NCBI GenBank assembly: GCA_002342035.1
Contig: DDPE01000033.1
Location: forward strand, 1-40,161
DNA from: Asticcacaulis sp. UBA2476
GTDB taxonomy: Bacteria > Pseudomonadota > Alphaproteobacteria > Caulobacterales > Caulobacteraceae
DNA length: 40,161 nucleotides
Direction of reading: 5' to 3'
The notes beneath the pieces are model-generated. The model saw nothing but the letters and a program-made list of their open reading frames with translations. It did not search any database and was not told where the DNA came from. Shown piece after piece: positions 24,274 through 31,900 of the stretch. Both the position numbers and the translations under genes were made by a program. The first letter of the stretch is position 1. Every line of letters starts with the position of its first letter.

Positions 24274-25800
24274 ATGTCTCAACCCATCAGAAAAGTAGTC
24301 ATTGCTGGGGGCGGCACCGCCGGGTGGATGACGGCGGCGTGGTTTGCCAAAACGCTCAAATCTGATGTCGAAGAGATCATTCTGGTCGAAAGCGATGATA
24401 TCCCGACGGTGGGGGTCGGTGAGGCGACTACGCCCTATATCCAGGTTTATAATCAGGTACTCGGTATCGATGAGGCCGCCTTTCTGAAATTCACCGGCGG
24501 CACCTATAAGCTGGGCATTGAGTTTGAAGGCTGGGGGCGGAAAGACAACCGCTATTTTCATCCGTTTGGAGCCTTCGGGCGTGATTTTGGGGCCTTGCCG
24601 TTTCATTCGGCGTGGTTGCGTCATGCCCTGGAGACCCCTTTGGATAGTCTTGAAGCCTATAATCTTCAGGCGGTGGCCGCGCGGGCGGGGAAGTTCATGC
24701 CGCCAGCCGGGGCCAATTCCCCGCTGGCCGAAATCACCTATGCCTATCATTTCGATGCCTCGCTCTATGCCCGTTTTCTGCGTCAGATGTCGGAAGCCGG
24801 CGGGGTGACGCGGATCGAAGGCAAGATTGAGACGGTGCTGACGGACGATCGCGGTTTTATCACTGGCCTGAAATTGAATGGCGGTCGTCAGGTTGACGGC
24901 GATCTGCTTATCGACTGCACAGGCTTTCGGTCACTGTTGTTGGGTGAGGCGCTGGGCGTTGGCTTTGAGGACTGGAGCCATTGGCTGCCCTGCGACCGCG
25001 CCTATGCTGTGCCAACAGAGACAACCGCGCCACCACCACCCTTTACCCGCTCAATAGCCCACAGTGCCGGGTGGCAGTGGCGTATTCCGCTTCAGCATCG
25101 CAATGGCAACGGCATCGTTTTTTCAAGTGCGTTCATGGATGAGGCAACGGCGGTTTCGCACCTGATGTCCAGCCTGAGTGAGCCAGCGTTGGCTGAACCC
25201 CGCCGTATCGCCTTTACCACCGGCCGCCGCAAAAAATTCTGGCACAATAACTGTGTGGCTATCGGGTTGTCGTCAGGCTTTCTTGAGCCCTTGGAATCGA
25301 CATCGATTATGCTGATCCAGAACGGCATTGCCCGCCTGCAGTGTCTGTTTCCGGACCGTGCGTTTGAGACCGCCGACATTGACGCCTACAACGCCGAAAT
25401 GACGCGCGAATACGAAGAGGTGCGTGATTTTCTGATCCTGCACTATCATGTCGGTCAGCGTTACGACAGTGACTTCTGGCGATATTGCCAGAGCATGGTC
25501 ATACCGGAGACCTTGGCGGCCAGAATTGCCCTGTTCGAGAGCCGGGGCCGGATTTCGCCTGAACGCGGTGAGCAGTTTCGCACCGGCAACTGGCTGGCCG
25601 TCATGTGGGGGCAGGGCCTGCGTCCGCGTCAGGCCGATCCACTGGCTTTGAGCATAGCTCATGCTGACCTTAGCCGTTCCTTATCCGATATCCGTCAGGT
25701 GATCGCGGGCTGTGGTGATCGGATGCCACCGCACGACGCCTTCATACAGCACTATTGCCGCAGCACTATCGGTATGAAACAGGAGACACCGAATGGATAG
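24274..25800 (+). CDS. Flavin-dependent tryptophan halogenase family protein
   Basis: A 508-residue cytoplasmic protein with the full signature of FADH2-dependent halogenases: the FAD loop VVIAGGGTAGWMTA at residues 8-21, the VGVGEATTP block, Lys79 in GTYKLGIEF at the position of the catalytic lysine of PrnA, the WxWxIP motif at 267-272 (WQWRIP), and FLEPLEST with glutamates at 338 and 341. No NAD(P)H-binding flavin reductase is encoded nearby. Homologues are frequent beside TonB-dependent receptors and glycosidases in Caulobacter, Xanthomonas and marine gammaproteobacteria, where their substrate is not known; it need not be tryptophan. There is no signal peptide, in contrast to the glycosidases around it. 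Its end overlaps the GH29 start by eight bases, so it is an integral operon member. Confidence 0.9.
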   Translation: MSQPIRKVVIAGGGTAGWMTAAWFAKTLKSDVEEIILVESDDIPTVGVGEATTPYIQVYNQVLGIDEAAFLKFTGGTYKLGIEFEGWGRKDNRYFHPFGAFGRDFGALPFHSAWLRHALETPLDSLEAYNLQAVAARAGKFMPPAGANSPLAEITYAYHFDASLYARFLRQMSEAGGVTRIEGKIETVLTDDRGFITGLKLNGGRQVDGDLLIDCTGFRSLLLGEALGVGFEDWSHWLPCDRAYAVPTETTAPPPPFTRSIAHSAGWQWRIPLQHRNGNGIVFSSAFMDEATAVSHLMSSLSEPALAEPRRIAFTTGRRKKFWHNNCVAIGLSSGFLEPLESTSIMLIQNGIARLQCLFPDRAFETADIDAYNAEMTREYEEVRDFLILHYHVGQRYDSDFWRYCQSMVIPETLAARIALFESRGRISPERGEQFRTGNWLAVMWGQGLRPRQADPLALSIAHADLSRSLSDIRQVIAGCGDRMPPHDAFIQHYCRSTIGMKQETPNG

Positions 25801-27445
25801 CACAAAACGTAACCTGCTGCGGGGTGTTGCTGGACTGGGGCTGGCGGGCGCGCTGCCTGCCAAAGCCGTCGAATTGCCTGAGCCGTGCTATGACCGGATC
25901 GCAGAGGGCGCTTTTAAACCCAACTGGGAGTCGCTTTCAGCCGGTTATAAGACGCCGGACTGGTTCCGTGATGCCAAGTTCGGACTGTGGGCTCATTGGG
26001 GGCCGGGGTGCGTGCCTGAGTACGGGGACTGGTATGCCCGCAGCATGTATCTGCAAGGAAATGGGGTCTATGATCATCATGTCAAAACCTATGGGCATCC
26101 GTCGGATTTTGGCTTTATGGAGTTTTATCCGCGCTGGACGGCTGAAAACTGGAACCCCGGCGAGTTGCTTGATCTCTATGTGAAGGCGGGTGCGAAATAT
26201 TTCGTCGCCATGGCCAATCACCATGACAATTTCGATATGTTCGATTCGAAGTTTCATGACTGGAATTCCGTCGCGATCGGGCCGAAAAAGGACATTATCG
26301 GCATCTGGGAAAAAGAAGCCCGTGCGCGTGGCTTGAAATTCGGTGTCTCCAACCACGGGGCCCATGCCTGGCACTGGTTTCAGACGGCCTATGGCTATGA
26401 TCCGGAAGGTCCGCGGGCGGGCGAACGCTATGATGCATATAGGCTCACCAAACTGGATGGTCGGGGTAAGTGGTGGGAAGGGCTGGACCCGCAAGCCCTC
26501 TATGGGGGCGCGGTTATGCCCCTGCCGGACGGCATAAAGACCATTGCGCAGGCCAATGACTGGCACGAACAAAACGATCGGGTATGGACTGAAGCGCCGC
26601 CTCTGGCGAACCCGGCCTTTACGCGTCAGTGGTATCTGCGCTGCAAGGATCTGATCGATAGCTATAAGCCCGATCTTGTGTACTTTGACAATTTTGATTT
26701 GCCACTGGGGCAGGCGGGACTGGACATCGCGGCTCATTATTACAATGCTTCGGTCCAGTGGCACGGAAAGCTGGATACCGTGCTGAATATCAAACCGCAG
26801 GGCGAGCCTAAAAAAGGCTATGTGGCCGATGTCGAACGGGGTTTCCGGGCGGAAATAAGCCCCGAACCGTGGCAGACAGATACCTGCATCGGCCACTGGC
26901 ATTATGATCGCCGGGTCTATGAGCAAAATAAGTATCTGCCGGCAGCGGCTGTCATTCATCGCCTGTGCGACATCGTCTCCAAAAATGGTAACTTGCTGCT
27001 TAGTATCCCCGTTCGCGCCGACGGGTCGATTGACGATCAGGAGCGCCGCATTGTCGAAGGCATAGGCGAATGGATGGGGCGTTTCTCAGAAGCGATCTAC
27101 GGTACACGCCCTTGGGAAATCTATGGCGAAGGCCCAACACAGGTGGGGGTAGGCATGTTTGGTGAAAGCCAGCAAAAGCCTTTTACACCCCAGGATATCC
27201 GCTTCACCACCAAAGATAAGGCGCTCTATGCCATTAGTCTCGGCCGCCCGGTCAACGGTAAGCTTACGATTGCGTCTCTGGCGAAGGGCGCCAAATATGC
27301 CCCTGGTCAGGTTCGACGTGTGCAGATCGTCGGGGACGCGTCACCGCTTGATTTTCGTCAGGACGACAAAGGTTTGCACATTTCTGTGCCGGTAGCTTCC
27401 GGCCACGACATCGGTGTGGCGTTAAAGATTACGGGCGTGGTGTAA
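25793..27445 (+). CDS. GH29 family alpha-L-fucosidase, exported
   Basis: A 550-residue retaining alpha-L-fucosidase. Family motifs are WFRDAKFGLWAHWGP (about residues 58-72), YVKAGAKYFVAMANHHDNF and KPDLVYFDN, with Asp299 as the probable nucleophile, then NGNLLLSIPVRADGSI and a C-terminal beta-sandwich. The N-terminus STKRNLLRGVAGLGLAGALPAKA resembles a twin-arginine signal, but with Lys-Arg rather than Arg-Arg, so export by Tat is likely but not certain. GH29 enzymes act on alpha-1,2, 1,3, 1,4 and 1,6-fucosyl links, and some members accept alpha-L-galactosyl links. Last gene of the glycosidase operon, translationally coupled to the halogenase-like gene by an 8-bp overlap. Confidence 0.92.
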   Translation: MDSTKRNLLRGVAGLGLAGALPAKAVELPEPCYDRIAEGAFKPNWESLSAGYKTPDWFRDAKFGLWAHWGPGCVPEYGDWYARSMYLQGNGVYDHHVKTYGHPSDFGFMEFYPRWTAENWNPGELLDLYVKAGAKYFVAMANHHDNFDMFDSKFHDWNSVAIGPKKDIIGIWEKEARARGLKFGVSNHGAHAWHWFQTAYGYDPEGPRAGERYDAYRLTKLDGRGKWWEGLDPQALYGGAVMPLPDGIKTIAQANDWHEQNDRVWTEAPPLANPAFTRQWYLRCKDLIDSYKPDLVYFDNFDLPLGQAGLDIAAHYYNASVQWHGKLDTVLNIKPQGEPKKGYVADVERGFRAEISPEPWQTDTCIGHWHYDRRVYEQNKYLPAAAVIHRLCDIVSKNGNLLLSIPVRADGSIDDQERRIVEGIGEWMGRFSEAIYGTRPWEIYGEGPTQVGVGMFGESQQKPFTPQDIRFTTKDKALYAISLGRPVNGKLTIASLAKGAKYAPGQVRRVQIVGDASPLDFRQDDKGLHISVPVASGHDIGVALKITGVV

Positions 27446-28061
27446 GTGCCCTCACGAGGGTCGCCTGACTGATGGCCATAAAAAGCCAGACCCACTTGGT
27501 ATTGGCAGACCCCGATAAGGCGGGCAAAGCGCGAATGGCGGTAAAATTTTACTGCGAAAATATCAGATTGTAAGGGTTTTCTATATTTCCCGGACAAATC
27601 CAGAAGACCTATTGGTGCCCAGAGAGCACTCGAAATTATAAAATTGTCAATTGATTTAATGCCTTATTTGATCGGTGAGGCTTTATAATACCCCGCTCAA
27701 AAATGTGTTGTACGGGTTACAGTTCCAAATCCATTTAAGTCCGGTATCGCCCACATCGGTTTTAATAACATTGATTAGCTTTTCGGTCGAGCTGTTTTGA
27801 TTTGGAAAATCAGGAAATTCACTTCTGGAGTTGGCCCAAAGGCGACATCGCATCACGACAAGTTCCGCTCGAAGCGGACATTGTCGGCCTACAGCGATGA
27901 ATTAATACATGGAATAGATGAACGGGCATTTCGGACAAATCGTGGTTCTTGTCCACGTCTAAGAATTAGCTATTAGCGATGTCGACGTGTTGCCAATAAG
28001 ATGAATAAGAATCCCGTCGCCTTTCCCTGTGTGACTGCTGACCTGACTTCACACCTATGTC
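27446..28061. other. 616-bp non-coding gap between convergent genes
   Basis: No supported gene. It holds the second copy of a dispersed repeat (27534-27603), a short CCCTC/GAGGG dyad just after the GH29 stop, and stretches such as gaagcggacattgtcgg (about 27873-27889) that look like decayed sequence. No clear intrinsic terminator was found for either the GH29 or the prolyl oligopeptidase gene. Confidence 0.6.
27534..27603. repeat. Dispersed intergenic repeat, copy B
   Basis: About 70 bp closely similar to 8601-8668. This copy contains the 12-bp palindrome GTAAAATTTTAC (27541-27552), which is less perfect in copy A. No open frame or transposase trace accompanies it. Confidence 0.55.
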
Positions 28062-30212
28062 TTAAGGTTGAAAGCCTGCCGCCCCCGTACGCCACAGGAC
28101 GAACGCGTACATATCCGCCGCCAGAGCATCACTCTGGCTTCGGGTCGACCCCATGCCGTGACCGGCGTCGAAATCTATGCGCAGCAGGACTGGGTTCTTG
28201 CTGGATGTCGCCGCCTGCAATCGTGCGGCGAATTTGGCGACATGCCATGACGCCACCCGTGGATCGGTCGCCCCCGTCACGCACAGGACCGCCGGATAGG
28301 GTGTCGCGGGCCTGATCGCCTGATATGCATCCATTTCATACATGATCTTAAAGCTTTCGGCATCGATCATCGGGCCCCATTCGTCAATATCGGACACATT
28401 CTGTTCGGCCATATAGCGAATGGGATTGGTCCAGCCGACGTTCGATATAGCGGCGGCGAAAAGGTCCGGCCGTTCGGTAAGCGCGCGACCGACGGTAATC
28501 CCGCCAGCCGAGGTGCCTGAGATCGCCAGATTTTTGGAACTGGTGATCTTATCCGCGATCAGGGTTTCGCACGCCGCGATCAGGTCGCGCCAGGTATTGG
28601 GCTTAGTCGCCTTCTGCCCGGCTTTGTGCCACTCGCGGCCGTATTCACCGCCACCACGAACATTCACGTTGCAATAGACTCCGCCCGCATCGAGAAACGC
28701 CAGAACTGATGTCGAAAACCGGGGCGTCGACGAGTTTTGATAAGCGCCGTATCCCGTAACCAATGTCGGGTTCTTGCCTGTGGCTTTAAGACCCTTACGA
28801 TAGATCAGGGTATAGGGGATTTTGACACCGTCCCTGGCGGTGGCAAATCCACGTTTGGTTTCGTAAGGTGTCGTGTCGATGGGGGGGCGGGGGGTAAGGC
28901 CTGTGTCGCTGATCTTGCCTGACTTATCAACTTGCCAGATGCCGCTGGGCTGCAACCAGCCGGCTAGAAGCAAATAGGCGCCATCGCGGCCTGAACTGGT
29001 GAAGACGTCACCGATAGCCCCATCGAAAGGCAGAGGGATGGGGGTGAACTCCCCCGCCGACAGACGCGCCAGACGATTGATGCCGCCATCCATGATCGAG
29101 AGGTATACACCATCTCGCGCGGGATGGATTTCCGCCAATACGGCCTCGCCCTGCGGGACGACTTCGCGCGCGGTTTTCAGGTCCGGCCTGGCCGCCGAAG
29201 TCAGCAACACGCGCCCACGCGGCGCATCCTTGTTCGACAACAGATAAAGATCATCGCCATTGATGCCGAAACCGGTCACAAGGTCATCAAAATCGGCCAC
29301 CGGGGCAAACAGTGGTTTGCCGGACATGAGGGCATCAAGGCTTGCCGTCCACACAGCGCGTTCGGGACGGATATCCATCACCATGACGAGAACGGAAGCC
29401 GAGCCCTCGGACGTCGAGATCACCGGCAACTTTACAGGCTCCATGGGAATGGACGGATATTGCCCGCGCTTGAGCATGACCTCATCGCTCGTCACGGCGG
29501 TGCCGAGCCTGTGCAGGCGGCATTCACTGTCGAGATAAAATTCCGGTGTGCCGCGTTTATTGACAAAGGCGATATAGAAAAAACCGCTTCCGTCGGGCAG
29601 CCAGCCGGTAATACCGAAGTCGGTGTTTTCGATGCGCTCAGGCAGGACCGTGCCTGTCTTGACCTCCATGATATGCAGCACCGACGCTTCCGAGCCGGCG
29701 GGCGACAGGCCATAGGCAATATGCCTGCCGTCAAATGACGGTTCCCACCAGTCAAGAGAGACATGGGCGTCGCCAATTTTCATGACCGTCGGATCGATCA
29801 GGGTGCGCACTGCACCATCCGCACCCTTGACAAATAGCTTGTAATTATCAGAGCCGGCAGGGCGCTGCTCGTAAAAAAGCCATTCGCCGTTGGGGGATAC
29901 CTTTCTGGTGAAGGTGGCATCTCCGGACAGAGCCGAGATTTTCTTCGCCAGCGCCGCTCGGCCAGGAATGGCGTCAAGTTTGAGGCGCGTGTGGTCGTTT
30001 TGCGAATGTAGATAAGGCAGCCAGTCCGGGTCTTTTGGATTTTCCATCCAACGATAATTATCGGTAACCTTAGTGCCGTAATAATCGTCCGTCACCGGCT
30101 CGACACGGGCAACCATAACCGGTTTTGCAGGGGGCGCCGCGCGGGCGGTTCCCGTGCCTGCGGCCATGGCCGCCACGCCGCTCGCCAATACTGTTCGCCG
30201 GTCGATTTTCAT
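28062..30212 (-). CDS. Prolyl oligopeptidase family serine peptidase (S9A), Tat-exported
   Basis: A 716-residue S9A peptidase that cleaves short peptides after proline. The N-terminal DYYGTKVTDNYRWMENP and QNDHTR motifs open the seven-bladed propeller. The alpha/beta-hydrolase domain holds the triad Ser568 (SGTSAGG), Asp650 (TGATDPRV) and His685 (DAGHG). The nucleophile elbow is GTSAGG instead of the more common GGSNGG. Residues 1-26 (MKIDRRTVLASGVAAMAAGT..ARA) are a twin-arginine signal, so it acts in the periplasm, unlike cytoplasmic prolyl oligopeptidases. AAGGGGGAG precedes the ATG. It lies downstream of, and on the same strand as, the TBDR and aminotransferase-like genes, 358 bp away, so it may have its own promoter. 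The S9A-type N-terminus speaks against a lasso-peptide isopeptidase. Confidence 0.92.
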   Translation of the reverse strand: MKIDRRTVLASGVAAMAAGTGTARAAPPAKPVMVARVEPVTDDYYGTKVTDNYRWMENPKDPDWLPYLHSQNDHTRLKLDAIPGRAALAKKISALSGDATFTRKVSPNGEWLFYEQRPAGSDNYKLFVKGADGAVRTLIDPTVMKIGDAHVSLDWWEPSFDGRHIAYGLSPAGSEASVLHIMEVKTGTVLPERIENTDFGITGWLPDGSGFFYIAFVNKRGTPEFYLDSECRLHRLGTAVTSDEVMLKRGQYPSIPMEPVKLPVISTSEGSASVLVMVMDIRPERAVWTASLDALMSGKPLFAPVADFDDLVTGFGINGDDLYLLSNKDAPRGRVLLTSAARPDLKTAREVVPQGEAVLAEIHPARDGVYLSIMDGGINRLARLSAGEFTPIPLPFDGAIGDVFTSSGRDGAYLLLAGWLQPSGIWQVDKSGKISDTGLTPRPPIDTTPYETKRGFATARDGVKIPYTLIYRKGLKATGKNPTLVTGYGAYQNSSTPRFSTSVLAFLDAGGVYCNVNVRGGGEYGREWHKAGQKATKPNTWRDLIAACETLIADKITSSKNLAISGTSAGGITVGRALTERPDLFAAAISNVGWTNPIRYMAEQNVSDIDEWGPMIDAESFKIMYEMDAYQAIRPATPYPAVLCVTGATDPRVASWHVAKFAARLQAATSSKNPVLLRIDFDAGHGMGSTRSQSDALAADMYAFVLWRTGAAGFQP

Positions 30213-30570
30213 ATGACGCTCCCCCTTATGTGAATGAACATTGCGAGAAAACCAGCCTTCGCATCCGACCCGATTTTCAACCTGTACTATACGTTCGCAA
30301 AGGGTTAGGTCTTGTCACAGGCCGCGTCAAGCCATCGATTATTCCTCGGATATGTCGGCAAGGAGAGGTTCGTACCTATTTCGGCGCCTCATATTGCAAC
30401 CCATTTGCTCGGGGGCGTGCCACCTCGGTCAGGTGCGGCGCTCCCCAAGTGTTCGTGCTGAGATTGAGTGACCGAACTTTGATGATCATTGTCCGCTTTC
30501 GGGATTTCACCGCTAGCGTTGGTATGTCTCCTTCGGGCGCAAGGGCGTTACTAAAGGCGACTCATCCTCT
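30213..30570. other. 358-bp non-coding gap upstream of the prolyl oligopeptidase gene
   Basis: No supported gene; open frames here have no recognisable protein features. It presumably contains the minus-strand promoter of the oligopeptidase gene. I see no intrinsic terminator for the aminotransferase-like gene that ends at 30571. Confidence 0.5.
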
Positions 30571-31827
30571 TCATAGACTGTGTAGAGCCCTTAACAACTG
30601 CGTCATGTCGGCAGGGGTTGAGCTTAAGCCCGGCGTCACCCGGATGCAGGCTCCGCCGGCAAGTCCGGTGCGCAGAACGGTGAACAGGCCGTGCTTGTCC
30701 AAAAGCCGTTTTGCCACCACGGCATGGGCTTGCGGCGACGGATCATGACGTAACCGGAATGAAGTGATCCCGACATGCAAACGCGGATCGGCGGGGGTGA
30801 GCACATCGATCGTTTTTAGCTCACGAGCCGGTTCGGCCCACAGGTTGCGCAGAGAGGACAGCCGCTGCTCGCACGCCGCAGGCCCGATGCGGGCATGCAT
30901 GCTCAGGGCATCGATAGCGGCCATTTGGGCGGCGAAGTTGGCGGTGCCGGTATGGACACGGGCGGAGATCGGATCGCGCTCACTGACGGCTTCGCCCATG
31001 AAGGGGTCAATGTCATCTACGCGGTCGCGACGGATATAGAGCGCACCGACGCCGAGCGGCGCCCCGATCCATTTGTGCAGGTTAAAGCCTGCAAAATCAA
31101 ATCCTTCGGCCTTAACATCAACGGGCATCTGACCCCAGGCATGGGCGCTGTCGACCAGAGCATCGACGCCGCAGGCACGAGCCATAGCGATGATCTCGCA
31201 CACCGGTAACCTCAGCCCGCTGCGGTGGCCAATCTGAGTCAGCAGGATCAGACGCACCTTGGGGTGGGTTTTTAGCGCCTGTTCATAGGCATCAATCAGG
31301 CCCTGATGGCTGGCCGGATGGGGCAGGGTGATGCGCACAATATCAACGCCTCGGCGCGTTTTCAGCCAGTCCATGGCCGTCTGCATGCTGTCGTAATCGT
31401 GATCGGCCATGAGTACGGCATCACCGGGTTTCAGGCGGTTATAGCCGCTGATTAACGCCTGCATGGCCTCAGTCGCGTTGCGGGTCAGGGTGATCTCAAG
31501 TGGGTCGGCATTAAGGGCTGTGGCGATCTGCTGACGCAGGCGTATATGATAGGGCGCAAAGTCGCGTCGGGTGAAATAGGCGCCCTGCTGATTGACGGTC
31601 TCAGTGTAGCGGGCAAACGCCGCCTGAACCGATAGGGGCATCTGGCCAAACGCGCCGAATTCGAGATTAATCACACCATCGGGCCGGGCCGGATAGGCAG
31701 CGGCAACTTTAGCCCAGCCGGTCTCATCCTTTGGACCCGTAGGGGCGTTCAGGTCATTTGCGGTTTGAGTGTTTGCGATTGCGGGCAACATAGCGCCCAG
31801 AGCGGTCAACACGGTGCGGCGATCCAT
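30571..31827 (-). CDS. Tat-exported class V aminotransferase-fold (isopenicillin-N-epimerase-like) PLP protein
   Basis: A 418-residue PLP enzyme of the class V aminotransferase/isopenicillin N epimerase/cysteine desulfurase-like group. It has the cofactor-phosphate region RNATEAMQAL, the ring-contacting Asp-x-x-His in VDSAHAWGQMP, and the Schiff-base lysine in FNLHKWIGAP (Lys252 from this start). The N-terminus MDRRTVLTALGAMLPAIANTQ is a twin-arginine signal, so a PLP enzyme is loaded in the cytoplasm and exported folded, which is unusual for the fold. ATG 31827 gives the compact Tat signal; ATG 31842 adds five residues, and neither has a strong ribosome-binding site. It follows the TBDR stop by 73 bp on the same strand. 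Reaction and substrate are unknown; epimerisation or lyase action on an amino acid or peptide is plausible. Confidence 0.85.
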   Translation of the reverse strand: MDRRTVLTALGAMLPAIANTQTANDLNAPTGPKDETGWAKVAAAYPARPDGVINLEFGAFGQMPLSVQAAFARYTETVNQQGAYFTRRDFAPYHIRLRQQIATALNADPLEITLTRNATEAMQALISGYNRLKPGDAVLMADHDYDSMQTAMDWLKTRRGVDIVRITLPHPASHQGLIDAYEQALKTHPKVRLILLTQIGHRSGLRLPVCEIIAMARACGVDALVDSAHAWGQMPVDVKAEGFDFAGFNLHKWIGAPLGVGALYIRRDRVDDIDPFMGEAVSERDPISARVHTGTANFAAQMAAIDALSMHARIGPAACEQRLSSLRNLWAEPARELKTIDVLTPADPRLHVGITSFRLRHDPSPQAHAVVAKRLLDKHGLFTVLRTGLAGGACIRVTPGLSSTPADMTQLLRALHSL

Positions 31828-31900
31828 AGGCAGGATTTCCATAAAAACACAAAGGGGCGGACCGAGGAATCGGCCCGCCCGGATCAGATAGGTACTAAGC

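Noticed and set aside
27446..28061. An insertion-sequence remnant or small RNA in the convergent gap
   Set aside because: Apart from the repeat listed, no transposase piece, clear terminal inverted repeats, or structured RNA could be supported by eye.
30125..30748. Plus-strand open frame across the gap upstream of the oligopeptidase gene
   Set aside because: It starts inside the oligopeptidase gene and ends inside the aminotransferase-like gene, both on the other strand; the translation has no recognisable feature.
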